Position numbers and translations under genes: made by a program. From positions 1-6,259 of the forward strand of contig CANKCX010000046.1 of assembly GCA_947480375.1 (NCBI GenBank): a DNA stretch of 6,259 bases, written 5' to 3'. Every line of letters begins with the position of its first letter. Position 1 is the stretch's first letter. The stretch comes from Actinomycetota bacterium. GTDB lineage: Bacteria > Actinomycetota > Actinomycetes > Nanopelagicales > Nanopelagicaceae. This document shows positions 1 through 6,259 of this stretch, in pieces. The notes below the pieces were generated by a model that ran no database searches, was not told the DNA's origin, and saw nothing but the letters and a program-made list of their open reading frames with translations.

Positions 1-36
1 ATTAAAAGAGAATTAAGCGAGCACGGCTGCCAAATG

Positions 37-63
37 GGGAATAAAAATCCCAGCCAGTTGGTT
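37..63 (+). promoter_or_regulatory. SigR/SigH-type ECF promoter upstream of the sigma factor gene
   Basis: The sequence shows GGGAAT at 37-42, a spacer of exactly 18 nt (43-60), and GTT at 61-63. This matches the GGAAT-N18-GTT form known for promoters of the SigR (Streptomyces) and SigH (Mycobacterium) family. Transcription would start near position 70, about 30 nt before the sigma factor start codon. The gene downstream encodes a sigma factor of exactly this family, so positive autoregulation is the natural inference, as is known for sigR/sigH. A second GTT at 57-59 would give a 14-nt spacer and is less likely. No convincing housekeeping promoter is seen in 1-36. Confidence 0.72.
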
Positions 64-89
64 CTTCCCATACTGAATGTATTGGAACT

Positions 90-93
90 GGAG
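90..93 (+). promoter_or_regulatory. Ribosome binding site deciding the TTG start of the sigma factor
   Basis: GGAG at 90-93 lies 7 nt before the TTG at 101. The alternative in-frame ATG at 122 has no purine-rich Shine-Dalgarno sequence in front of it, so the TTG start is preferred. Confidence 0.6.
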
Positions 94-100
94 ATAACTC

Positions 101-742
101 TTGGCAGTAGCCTTACTACCGATGTCATCAGAGATCGAAGTTAGAACTCCGGCCGGCTTGCTGGCCAAGGAGAGCGTTGTTGAGCGCACTGCAAGATTCG
201 AGCGCGATGCAATGCAATATACAAATCAGCTTTATGCGGCAGCTATGCGATACACAAAAAATCCGCATGATGCCCAAGATTTAGTACAAGATACTTATGC
301 GAAAGCATTTACCTCATTTCATCAATTCGAACCAGGTACAAATCTAAAAGCCTGGCTATACCGAATTCTCACAACAACTTTTATTAATACTTATCGCAAA
401 GATCAACGTCGTCCACTTATCTCTGATGGCGAAGTAGAAGATTGGCAATTGGCGGCTGCAGCAAGCCACACAAGTGATCAAGGTAAATCAGCAGAAGATG
501 AAGTTTTAGAGAACTTGCCAGATGGCGATGTTAAACGCGCGCTTCACGAAATTCCGGATGAGTTTCGTCTCGCAGTTTTCTATGCAGATGTTGAAGGCTA
601 TTCATATAAAGAGATTGCCGAGATTCTTGGAATTCCAGCCGGAACCGTCATGTCGAGATTACATCGCGGTCGCAAACTTCTTCGCACCTTGCTTATTGAT
701 TATGCAAAGGATCGCGGCTTTGGGGGATCAGATGCAATGTAA
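101..742 (+). CDS. sigR: ECF RNA polymerase sigma factor, SigR/SigH family (thiol-oxidative stress)
   Basis: A 213-residue ECF sigma factor that should direct RNA polymerase to thiol-stress promoters. Region 2 spans about residues 33-100 ([13 protein letters not shown], then [14 protein letters not shown], then [11 protein letters not shown] and FINTYRK). The linker contains EDWQLA, typical of SigR/SigH. Region 4 spans about 139-203 with the helix-turn-helix at 169-191 ([20 protein letters not shown]). Length and motif order match mycobacterial SigH (about 216 residues) and Streptomyces SigR. The TTG start is chosen because GGAG precedes it by 7 nt; ATG at 122 would give 206 residues and is also compatible with the family. 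The gene overlaps the anti-sigma gene by 11 nt, implying translational coupling. A matching SigR-type promoter lies upstream, so it probably activates its own transcription. The symbol sigH would be equally apt. The family call is very secure. Confidence 0.95.
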   Translation: MAVALLPMSSEIEVRTPAGLLAKESVVERTARFERDAMQYTNQLYAAAMRYTKNPHDAQDLVQDTYAKAFTSFHQFEPGTNLKAWLYRILTTTFINTYRKDQRRPLISDGEVEDWQLAAAASHTSDQGKSAEDEVLENLPDGDVKRALHEIPDEFRLAVFYADVEGYSYKEIAEILGIPAGTVMSRLHRGRKLLRTLLIDYAKDRGFGGSDAM

Positions 743-1094
743 TGACGTGATGCGCGCACTCGTTCTCTTCATTGATAATGAGATCGCAGATGCCAACGAA
801 GTTCAGACTTATGAACTGCATTTTGAACAATGTCCGCAATGTTTAAGCGAGATGGAACACGAGCGTAATGTTCTGGCTCAGATGAAGTCGCTACTTGTGA
901 AGGAATGTTGCGAAACGGCTCCGGATGATTTACAAAGTCGGATTGCACAACAGACCGCACTTCTTGCCTCACAGATGATTAGTCCGACACAGATAATTAC
1001 CGAATATCGTCGAACCGAGACAACAATCAATGGTCAGACACACATTGAAATTGAAACAACTCACGAGATTAGACGCGATTTCCCACTAAGTTAG
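732..1094 (+). CDS. rsrA: Zinc-associated anti-sigma factor, RsrA/RshA type
   Basis: A 120-residue cytoplasmic protein expected to bind the upstream sigma factor and release it when its cysteines are oxidised. The ZAS signature H-x3-C-x2-C is visible as HFEQCPQC (His30, Cys34, Cys37). Cys3 takes the place of the upstream zinc/disulfide cysteine of RsrA, and a Cys59-Cys60 pair matches the paired cysteines further on in RsrA. No transmembrane segment is present, as expected for the family. Residues after about 85 form a polar tail rich in Thr, Glu and Arg ([18 protein letters not shown]) that is not part of the core ZAS fold. The start ATG at 732 lies inside the sigma gene, 4 nt after GGGGGA (722-727). 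The open frame extends further upstream to 522, but that part overlaps the sigma factor and is not conserved-looking. Alternative starts at GTG 747 and ATG 750 would remove Cys3 and are disfavoured. Confidence 0.92.
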   Translation: MQCNDVMRALVLFIDNEIADANEVQTYELHFEQCPQCLSEMEHERNVLAQMKSLLVKECCETAPDDLQSRIAQQTALLASQMISPTQIITEYRRTETTINGQTHIEIETTHEIRRDFPLS

Positions 1095-1099
1095 CGGTT

Positions 1100-1504
1100 A
1101 TGAATCTTGAAGCCGTCCGCGGGGCAGTTGGTATGGCCTCACTTACGGTGCGCGCAGCAGATACATCAGTTGCCCAAGCGCTAAATGATCTACCAATTCT
1201 TGCAACCCCAACCCTCTTAAATATTTTCGAAGGGGCATGTTCTGTTGCACTTGCCGAACATCTGGGATCTGGTGAAACATCCGTAACCTCTGATTTTGCA
1301 ATTACTACACACTCATCTGTTGGTGTCGGAACAGAGATTCGGGCGCATGCCACTTGTATTGAAATCGATGGCCAACTTTGCAAATTCAATATTGAAGTTC
1401 ATCATGGAAGTAAATTGATCGCCTCTGGAACTATTTCAAGAAAAATAGTTGATCGCGTCTCTTTTGCGGCAAGAATTGCGGCTGAATCGATGGCTCGAGA
1501 ATAA
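1100..1504 (+). CDS. Small hotdog-fold thioesterase, FlK-like family
   Basis: A 134-residue single-domain protein resembling the fluoroacetyl-CoA thioesterase (FlK)-like group of hotdog enzymes, which hydrolyse acyl-CoA or related thioesters. Visible signature: the segment LATPTLLNIFEGAC (residues 34-47) with Thr36 and Glu44, then ITTHSSVGVG (68-77) with His71. The Thr, Glu and His positions and spacing resemble the FlK catalytic triad. The C-terminal strands (CKFNIEVHHG, then IASGTISRKIV) fit the hotdog sheet. It has no signal peptide or membrane segment and should be cytosolic. It starts 5 nt after the anti-sigma stop with only a weak GCGG purine patch, so translation probably depends on coupling to rsrA. 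ATG at 1133 (Met12) is an alternative start, but the upstream residues fit the family N-terminus. The substrate cannot be told from sequence; membership in the SigR operon suggests a role in thiol or thioester stress (inference). Confidence 0.82.
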   Translation: MNLEAVRGAVGMASLTVRAADTSVAQALNDLPILATPTLLNIFEGACSVALAEHLGSGETSVTSDFAITTHSSVGVGTEIRAHATCIEIDGQLCKFNIEVHHGSKLIASGTISRKIVDRVSFAARIAAESMARE

Positions 1505-1519
1505 CTTGCAATTTTAGAT

Positions 1520-1559
1520 TCAAAGAAGAAAGGCCCGCCTTAATTATCTAAGGCGAGCC
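1520..1559 (-). terminator. Rho-independent terminator of sodN
   Basis: An inverted repeat has arms 1532-1542 (GGCCCGCCTTA) and 1549-1559 (TAAGGCGAGCC) with a 6-nt loop. Read as minus-strand RNA, all 11 positions pair because C1535/A1556 becomes a G-U wobble, and the hairpin is followed by a U-rich tail (UUUCUUCUUUG, plus positions 1531-1521). On the plus strand the same position is a C-A mismatch and no T run follows at 1560. It therefore fits sodN, whose stop codon is about 30 nt away. Weak bidirectional use for the thioesterase operon is possible. Confidence 0.8.
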
Positions 1560-1588
1560 AGTTCTATTAATCCGTTATTGAATTGCTA

Positions 1589-2005
1589 TTACTTCTTTGT
1601 CGCCCAGAAAATTTCTGCGATTTCATCAATCTTCGCAATTAATTTTTCGGCTACAGCAACATCATTTGTTCCTTTTGTTCCGCCGGCGCCAGCAAGCTTT
1701 GTCGCCTCGTTAAATAGAACGTGAAGTTGTGGGTAAGCCTCAAAATGATTTGGCTTGAAATAATCTGTCCATAGAACCCAAAGGTGGTGCTTGACCATTT
1801 CTGAGCGTTCTTCCTTGATTGCAACTGCGCGAGATTTGAAATCAGCATCACTAGATGCCGCGTACTTCTCCATAGTTGCCTTAATTGAAAGGGCTTCGAT
1901 CTTCGCCTGAGCTGGGTCATAAACACCGCAAGGTAGATCGCAATGTGCAAATGCGATTTCACTTGGAGCGAAGAAGTTCTTAGCTTTTAAAGTTAATTTA
2001 GACAT
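1589..2005 (-). CDS. sodN: Nickel superoxide dismutase precursor
   Basis: Ni-SOD, which converts superoxide to oxygen and hydrogen peroxide in the cytoplasm. With the ATG at 2005 the precursor is 138 residues: a 20-residue propeptide (MSKLTLKAK through SEIAFA) followed by a 118-residue mature chain beginning with the nickel hook HCDLPCGVYDPAQ. Mature His1, Cys2 and Cys6 are the nickel ligands known for the family. Tyr9, Glu17 and Arg47, the active-site and salt-bridge residues, are all present, as is the conserved HHLWVLWTDYFKPNHFE block and the C-terminal IFWATKK. Mature length matches the usual 117 or so. The start at 2005 is preferred for its GGAA 9 nt upstream. ATG at 2014 (GGAA directly adjacent) and GTG at 2062 (157 residues, weak AGG) remain possible and only lengthen the propeptide. 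The maturation protease gene sodX is divergently adjacent, and a terminator follows. Confidence 0.96.
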   Translation of the reverse strand: MSKLTLKAKNFFAPSEIAFAHCDLPCGVYDPAQAKIEALSIKATMEKYAASSDADFKSRAVAIKEERSEMVKHHLWVLWTDYFKPNHFEAYPQLHVLFNEATKLAGAGGTKGTNDVAVAEKLIAKIDEIAEIFWATKK

Positions 2006-2121
2006 TGAATTCATTTCCAATCTTTTGAGCCATCTGGATTTACCGGATTTATGGTGCGACACTACTACGCCTATGAAGCCGTTGCATTTTTTCGTTGCGA
2101 AATTAATTAGGGGGCGTCAAC
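2006..2121. promoter_or_regulatory. Divergent sodN/sodX control region
   Basis: These 116 nt between the divergent starts must hold both promoters. A 13-nt near-palindrome TTTCG-TTG-CGAAA lies at 2090-2102, followed by the self-complementary AATTAATT (2101-2108). GTTGC also occurs twice in direct orientation (2081 and 2094, 13 nt apart). These could be an operator, for example for a nickel- or redox-responsive regulator, but no match to a known box is claimed. A weak plus-strand promoter, TTGCAT (2082-2087), 16 nt, TAATTA (2104-2109), would give a leader of only a few nucleotides for sodX. No convincing minus-strand -35/-10 pair was found. Confidence 0.4.
2109..2114 (+). promoter_or_regulatory. 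Ribosome binding site deciding the TTG start of sodX
   Basis: AGGGGG at 2109-2114 sits 7 nt before TTG 2122. The in-frame GTG (2143) and ATG (2158) have no Shine-Dalgarno sequence, so the TTG is the best-supported start. Confidence 0.65.
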
Positions 2122-2541
2122 TTGTTTAAGCCAACCCGATTTGTGCCAACCAGATTTATGGCAACCCGATTTAAGGGGATTGAGCTCCGCGGGGATTCGA
2201 TGTCACCAAGCTATAACAATGGGGATTGGCTTCTATTCTCACTCTTTTCGCCCATCCCAAATGGAGTTCAAGGAAATATGCGTGGCGCGAAATGGCGAAA
2301 CAACTTGATAGGCAAGGTCGTACTTGTACGTCGGGCCAAAACAAATGGCAGTGATTCAGTTCAAAGCGACTTTCTGCAAATTAAACGCGTGGTGCGGATT
2401 GATTCGATAGAAAAAGTAGATGGCATTTGGGTAGAGGGCGATAATAAAGAAGCCTCAACCGATTCTAGAAGTTGGGGATCTCTGCGCGATGACGAAATTA
2501 TTGGGAAATTACTTTTTAGATATCGCCTGGCAAGAAAGTAA
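2122..2541 (+). CDS. sodX: Nickel-type superoxide dismutase maturation protease (S26 family)
   Basis: A 139-residue signal-peptidase-like serine protease that should remove the SodN propeptide in front of the nickel-binding His. The S26 boxes are visible: GDSMSPSYNNGDWLLF (24-39) with nucleophile Ser26, then LQIKRVVRI (85-93) with general-base Lys88, then WVEGDNKEASTDSRSWG (103-119), characteristic of SodX and other S26 enzymes. Unlike type I signal peptidases it has no N-terminal membrane anchor, fitting a cytoplasmic SodN substrate. Compared with compact SodX proteins as I recall them, the stretch between the Ser box and the GKVVLVRR strand (about residues 40-63) looks longer. The N-terminus (residues 4-17) is a three-fold TRF repeat with no recognisable function. 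The TTG start is chosen from its AGGGGG site; GTG 2143 and ATG 2158 would trim one or two repeats without touching the protease core. The gene is divergent from sodN and convergent with kgd. Confidence 0.9.
   Translation: MFKPTRFVPTRFMATRFKGIELRGDSMSPSYNNGDWLLFSLFSPIPNGVQGNMRGAKWRNNLIGKVVLVRRAKTNGSDSVQSDFLQIKRVVRIDSIEKVDGIWVEGDNKEASTDSRSWGSLRDDEIIGKLLFRYRLARK
2130..2174 (+). repeat. Three tandem 15-bp repeats in the 5' end of sodX
   Basis: Units lie at 2130-2144 (GCCAACCCGATTTGT), 2145-2159 (GCCAACCAGATTTAT) and 2160-2174 (GGCAACCCGATTTAA). They differ at only a few positions and encode TRF-containing pentapeptides in frame (PTRFV, PTRFM, ATRFK). The unit length of 15 keeps the frame, which suggests slippage or duplication inside the gene. 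Confidence 0.85.
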
Positions 2542-2554
2542 AACTCTTTCGGAA

Positions 2555-5500
2555 TTAACGAGTGAATGCTTCCATCATTAAAGCCTTCTGCTCTTCTTCA
2601 TGCAGATGATGCGAACCAGTAGCAGGGCTTGCAGTTGCGCGACGTGAAACGCGACGCAGTGTGCGACCTTCTAGGAATTCACTAGTAGTAAGTGAAACGA
2701 ATGGCCATGGCCCTTGGTTTGCTGGTTCATCTTGTACCCAGAGCAGATTCGCATTTGGATGCTTTGCAGTAACCGCAGCAAATTGTTCTGATGGGAATGG
2801 ATAAAGTTGTTCAAGTCGGATGATTGCTGTTGAGGTTTCACCAAGCTTTGTGCGTTCTGCAACCAGGTCGTGATAAACCTTTCCAGAACAGAAGATAACG
2901 CGAGTTGCATTAACAACTGTTGGATCATCAATAAGTGGTCGGAAAGTTCCGGTTGTAAAATCTTGCAGACCAGAAGCTGCAGCTTTTAAGCGCAACATTG
3001 ATTTAGGTTCGAAAACAATAAGTGGGCGACGCGCAGGGTTTGCCATGTGCCAACGAAGAAGGTGGAAATAAGAAGCAGGTGATGAAGGTTGTGCAACCGT
3101 CATATTTAATTCAGCGCAGAGTGCGAGATAACGTTCGATGCGACCAGATGAATGATCAGGGCCTTGGCCTTCATATCCATGTGGAAGTAATAGGACTAGC
3201 GAAGAACGCTCGCCCCACTTTTGAAGCGCTGACGAAATGAATTCATCAATAATTGTTTGGGCGCCATTTGCGAAGTCACCGAATTGCGCTTCCCATAGAA
3301 CAAGGGCGTTTTCGCGTTCAACTGAATAGCCATACTCAAAGCCCATTGCTGCATATTCTGAAAGGAGTGAATCAAATACAAAGAATTGATTCTCATCTGA
3401 AATCAGCGATCGAAGTGGAACCCAATCGGATCCATTATTTTGATCAACGATTACCGCATGACGGTTGCTAAATGTTCCGCGCTTAACATCTTGCCCAGCA
3501 AGTCGAATCGGATGGCCTTCAAGTAAAAGTGAACCCATTGCAAGTAATTCACCAGTGGACCAATCGACAGTGCCTTCATCTAACATCTCAACGCGCTTTG
3601 CTAGTTGTGGTGTGAGTTTTACGTGAGGCTTGAAACCTTCAGGAATGGCATTTTGCGTTGCAACAATCTTGCGAAGTGTTGCTTCATCAACTGCAGTGTT
3701 AACAGTCTCTGGGGCAGGGGCAACCGGGACAACAATATTCGTATTATGTTCTGGTTCATTATTGTGGACTGCGTTATAGACCGCATCTAATTGTTCCTGG
3801 TAATCGCGCAATACTTCTTCTGCTTCTTCAACAGTTATATCACCGCGGCCGATAAGCGCTTCGGTATATAGCTTGCGAGTAGAACGTTTTGCTTCGATCA
3901 ATTTATACATAAGTGGTTGGGTGAAACTTGGCTCGTCACCTTCGTTGTGACCGCGACGGCGGTAACAAACCATGTCGATTACAACATCTTTATTAAATGC
4001 TTGGCGATATTCAAATGCAATTCGCGCAACTCGAACAACGCTTTCTGGGTCATCGGCATTTACGTGGAATACCGGTGCCTGAATCATCTTTGCGATATCG
4101 GTTGAATAAGTTGAAGAACGTGCTGCATGTGGTGAAGTCGTGAAACCAACTTGGTTATTTACAACAATATGAATGGTTCCGCCAACGCGATAACCCTTCA
4201 ATTGCGAAAGGTTGAGAGTTTCAGAGACAACACCTTGACCAGCGAAAGCTGCATCTCCGTGCAACAAAATTGGAAGAACTGAGAAGGCCTCTTTAATATT
4301 TAATTTATCTTGCTTGGCTCGGACAATGCCCTCAAGTACTGGGTTTACCGCTTCTAAGTGCGATGGGTTTGCAGCCAGATAAATCTTTGTTGTGGCACCA
4401 GATTCTGCAGTGAAAGTTCCTGCAGTTCCAAGGTGATACTTAACATCGCCTGAACCTTGAACTTGGTTCTCGGCGTAGTGACCTTCAAACTCTTGGAAGA
4501 TTTGGCCGTATGACTTTCCACCAACATTTGCTAAAACATTTAGGCGACCGCGGTGTGGCATACCAACACAAACTTCTTCAAGGCCGCGTTCTGCTGCAGC
4601 CGAAATAACCGCATCTAGCAATGGAATTAAAGTTTCGCCGCCTTCAAGTGAGAAGCGCTTTTGACCCACATATTTTGTCTGCAAGAAAGTTTCGAAAGCT
4701 TCTGCGCTATTTAATTTACGCAGGATTCGTAGTTGTTCTTCACGTGGCATACGTGGTGAACCAACTTCAACATGTTCCTGAATCCACTTACGTTCTTCAG
4801 GATTTTCAATATACATATATTCGATACCAATAGTGCGGCAATATGAATCGCGCAGAGTTCCAAGAATCTTGCGAAGCTTCATAACTGGCTTTCCACCGAA
4901 ACCATCTGTCGCAAATTCACGATCTAGATCCCAAAGAGTTAGGCCATGTGTAACAACATCAAGATCAGGGTGTGAACGTTGAACATATTTAAGCGGATCA
5001 ATATCTGCCATCAAGTGGCCTGTTGTGCGATAAGCGTGGATCAGTTGTTGGATACGAGCAGTTTTCCCAACTTGATCAACGTTACTAGAACGCATATCAA
5101 CGACCCAGCGGATCGGAACGTATGGAATACGAAGCGCGGCGAAGATCTCGTCATAGAAACCGTTTTCGCCAAGAAGTAATTCATGAATTCGCTTTAAGAA
5201 GTCTCCAGATTGTGCGCCTTGAATAATTCGGTGGTCGTAAGTACTTGTAAGAGTAATTACTTTGCTGATTGCTAATTCGGCTAACGTTTCTTCGTTCGCA
5301 CCGTGGAATTCGGCTGGATAATCCATTGCACCAACACCAAGGATTAAACCTTGGCCTTGAACTAATCGAGGAACAGAGTGAACTGTGCCGATAGTTCCTG
5401 GGTTTGTAAGTGAAACGGTTGTTCCAGCGAAATCTTCAACAGTTAGCGAACCACCGCGGGCTTTGCGTACGGTCTCTTCATATGAAGCCCAGAATTGTGC

Positions 5501-6259
5501 AAAATCAAGTTCTTCGCAGCCCTTAATAGAAGGTACTAATAATTGACGTGAACCATCTGGCTTTGCCAAGTCGATCGCGATTCCAAGATTTATATGTTCT
5601 GGTTTACCGATTGCTGGCTTGCCATCTAATTCTCCGAAGAATGCATTCATTTCTGGCATCTGACGAATTGCGCTGATCATTGCGTAACCGATTAGGTGAG
5701 TAAATGAAACTTTGCCACCGCGACTGCGTTTTAAGTGATTGTTAATAACGGTTCGGTTGTCGATCATCAATTTTGCAGGAACAGCGCGCACGCTTGTCGC
5801 GGTAGGAACAGTTAGCGAAGCTTCCATACTTTGAACAACGCGAGCGCTTACACCGCGAATTGGTTCAAGTGTTGATGCACCAGGACTTACTAAAGTTGGA
5901 ATCGGTTTAACAATTGGGTCCGCAGGTGTTTGTGAAGAAGCCTTTGTTACTGGCGCAGCAATTGGTGCAGCAGGTGCAACAGGTGCAGCAGGTGCAACAG
6001 GAGTTTGCGCTACAGGTGCAGCAGCAACTGGCGCAACAGGAGAAACTTGGGTTGCAGCAACTGGCGCAACAGCAGAAACTTGGGTAGCAGCAACTGGAAC
6101 CTGCAAAGTTGCGGGATCAACAATTTTCTTTGGAAGCGGTGGGGTTCCACCCTTTGGTGCGTTATCTAAAGTTGGAATTACTTTGCCATTACTTGCAGCA
6201 TTAGGGACGCCAGAGTTTGCCGAACCAGGTGTGTAATCCGAGAAAAATTCTCCCCAAGA
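2555..6259 (-). CDS. kgd: Multifunctional 2-oxoglutarate dehydrogenase E1 with fused E2 domain (Kgd), 5' partial
   Basis: The thiamine-diphosphate E1 component of the 2-oxoglutarate dehydrogenase complex, oxidatively decarboxylating 2-oxoglutarate in the TCA cycle, in the actinobacterial form that carries an E2-type acyltransferase domain without a lipoyl domain. The visible 1234 residues run off the right edge. The first residues, SWGEFFSDY, match the conserved N-terminal segment found roughly 30 residues from the Kgd start, so about that much is missing. An Ala/Pro/Val-rich linker follows (about 10-130). The E2 core is about 132-364 with the DHR-IIQGA motif (catalytic His343). The E1 part is about 375-1234: MPHRGRLN (567-574), ThDP/Mg motif GDAAFAGQG (668-676) with NNQ (701-703), and EAQFGDF (990-996) in the pyrimidine-binding domain. 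The C-terminus [15 protein letters not shown] is typical. A TTG at 6106 is internal to the linker and is not the start. The gene has its own upstream promoter outside the window. It is convergent with sodX (13-nt gap) and unrelated in pathway to the redox genes. Confidence 0.97.
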   Translation of the reverse strand, partial: SWGEFFSDYTPGSANSGVPNAASNGKVIPTLDNAPKGGTPPLPKKIVDPATLQVPVAATQVSAVAPVAATQVSPVAPVAAAPVAQTPVAPAAPVAPAAPIAAPVTKASSQTPADPIVKPIPTLVSPGASTLEPIRGVSARVVQSMEASLTVPTATSVRAVPAKLMIDNRTVINNHLKRSRGGKVSFTHLIGYAMISAIRQMPEMNAFFGELDGKPAIGKPEHINLGIAIDLAKPDGSRQLLVPSIKGCEELDFAQFWASYEETVRKARGGSLTVEDFAGTTVSLTNPGTIGTVHSVPRLVQGQGLILGVGAMDYPAEFHGANEETLAELAISKVITLTSTYDHRIIQGAQSGDFLKRIHELLLGENGFYDEIFAALRIPYVPIRWVVDMRSSNVDQVGKTARIQQLIHAYRTTGHLMADIDPLKYVQRSHPDLDVVTHGLTLWDLDREFATDGFGGKPVMKLRKILGTLRDSYCRTIGIEYMYIENPEERKWIQEHVEVGSPRMPREEQLRILRKLNSAEAFETFLQTKYVGQKRFSLEGGETLIPLLDAVISAAAERGLEEVCVGMPHRGRLNVLANVGGKSYGQIFQEFEGHYAENQVQGSGDVKYHLGTAGTFTAESGATTKIYLAANPSHLEAVNPVLEGIVRAKQDKLNIKEAFSVLPILLHGDAAFAGQGVVSETLNLSQLKGYRVGGTIHIVVNNQVGFTTSPHAARSSTYSTDIAKMIQAPVFHVNADDPESVVRVARIAFEYRQAFNKDVVIDMVCYRRRGHNEGDEPSFTQPLMYKLIEAKRSTRKLYTEALIGRGDITVEEAEEVLRDYQEQLDAVYNAVHNNEPEHNTNIVVPVAPAPETVNTAVDEATLRKIVATQNAIPEGFKPHVKLTPQLAKRVEMLDEGTVDWSTGELLAMGSLLLEGHPIRLAGQDVKRGTFSNRHAVIVDQNNGSDWVPLRSLISDENQFFVFDSLLSEYAAMGFEYGYSVERENALVLWEAQFGDFANGAQTIIDEFISSALQKWGERSSLVLLLPHGYEGQGPDHSSGRIERYLALCAELNMTVAQPSSPASYFHLLRWHMANPARRPLIVFEPKSMLRLKAAASGLQDFTTGTFRPLIDDPTVVNATRVIFCSGKVYHDLVAERTKLGETSTAIIRLEQLYPFPSEQFAAVTAKHPNANLLWVQDEPANQGPWPFVSLTTSEFLEGRTLRRVSRRATASPATGSHHLHEEEQKALMMEAFTR
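5964..5999. repeat. Two tandem 18-bp repeats in the kgd linker
   Basis: The unit GGTGCAGCAGGTGCAACA occurs at 5964-5981 and again, identical, at 5982-5999 (plus strand). On the coding strand it encodes six-residue Pro/Ala/Val units of the flexible linker. Confidence 0.85.
6021..6097. repeat. 33-bp tandem repeat, about 2.3 copies, in the kgd linker
   Basis: Copies lie at 6021-6053 and 6054-6086 and differ at two positions (G/C near the middle, T/A at the end); a partial third copy of 11 nt (GCAGCAACTGG) follows at 6087-6097. On the coding strand this is an 11-residue repeat VAATQVS(A/P)VAP, a low-complexity linker motif. The near identity at DNA level points to recent duplication. Confidence 0.88.

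Noticed and set aside
36..51. GGGA/TCCC inverted repeat near the sigma promoter as a hairpin or operator
   Set aside because: Four-base arms are easily explained by chance, and the left arm is part of the -35 element.
522..731. Upstream in-frame extension of the anti-sigma reading frame
   Set aside because: It lies wholly inside the well-conserved sigma factor region 4 in another frame; the RsrA-like sequence begins at 732 with its own ribosome binding site.
769..1389. Minus-strand open frames at 769-972 and 1069-1389
   Set aside because: They are antisense to rsrA and the thioesterase, show no domain-like sequence and are shadows of those genes.
1651..1962. Second minus-strand frame inside sodN
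   Set aside because: Same strand, different frame from the clear Ni-SOD; contains no recognisable motif.
2115..2120. TTGACG on the minus strand as the -35 box of sodN
   Set aside because: No acceptable -10 hexamer is found 16-19 nt downstream on that strand.
2534..2550. GAAAG/CTTTC inverted repeat with 7-nt loop between the sodX and kgd stop codons as a bidirectional terminator
   Set aside because: Only five A/T-leaning pairs and no clear T run on either side; too weak to call, although the position between convergent genes is suggestive.
2671..5179. Short open frames on both strands within kgd (for example 3022-3240 +, 4621-4833 +, 3196-3396 -)
   Set aside because: All lie within the continuous Kgd coding frame and have no family-like sequence or ribosome binding site worth noting.
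5964..6097. CRISPR-like array
   Set aside because: The repeats are directly adjacent without unique spacers and lie in frame within the Kgd linker.

Overview
The window looks like a piece of chromosome from a low-GC actinobacterium. It carries a SigR/SigH-type ECF sigma factor with an RsrA-type zinc anti-sigma factor, a nickel superoxide dismutase with its maturation protease, and a 2-oxoglutarate dehydrogenase E1 fused to an E2 acyltransferase domain (Kgd). The fused Kgd and the SigR/RsrA pair are actinobacterial hallmarks. The AT-leaning composition, compact spacing and Ni-SOD suggest a freshwater acI-type lineage (Nanopelagicales), but that placement is inference from memory of these families, not a search result.

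Layout. Positions 1-100 hold the promoter region of the first operon, with an exact GGGAAT-N18-GTT match to the SigR-type promoter consensus. Positions 101-1504 (+) form a tight three-gene operon: sigma factor, anti-sigma factor (11-nt overlap), and a small hotdog thioesterase of the FlK-like type (5-nt gap). A hairpin at 1532-1559 is best read as the terminator of the converging gene sodN (-), whose start I place at 2005. A divergent intergenic region (2006-2121) separates sodN from sodX (+, 2122-2541). sodX converges on kgd (-, 2555 to beyond the right edge) with only 13 nt between the stop codons.

Function. The left half is a redox-defence block. Thiol oxidation should release the sigma factor from its cysteine/zinc anti-sigma factor, and the sigma factor apparently activates its own promoter. 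SodX is expected to cut the SodN precursor just before the nickel-binding His-1, producing active Ni-SOD. Kgd on the right is a central TCA-cycle enzyme, and its 5' end lies outside the window.

No mobile element, CRISPR array, RNA gene or clearly unknown system is visible. The points most worth checking are the autoregulatory SigR promoter, the thioesterase tied to a thiol-stress operon, the triplicated 15-bp N-terminal repeat of sodX (with a TTG, a GTG and an ATG as in-frame possible starts), and the tandem repeats in the Kgd linker.
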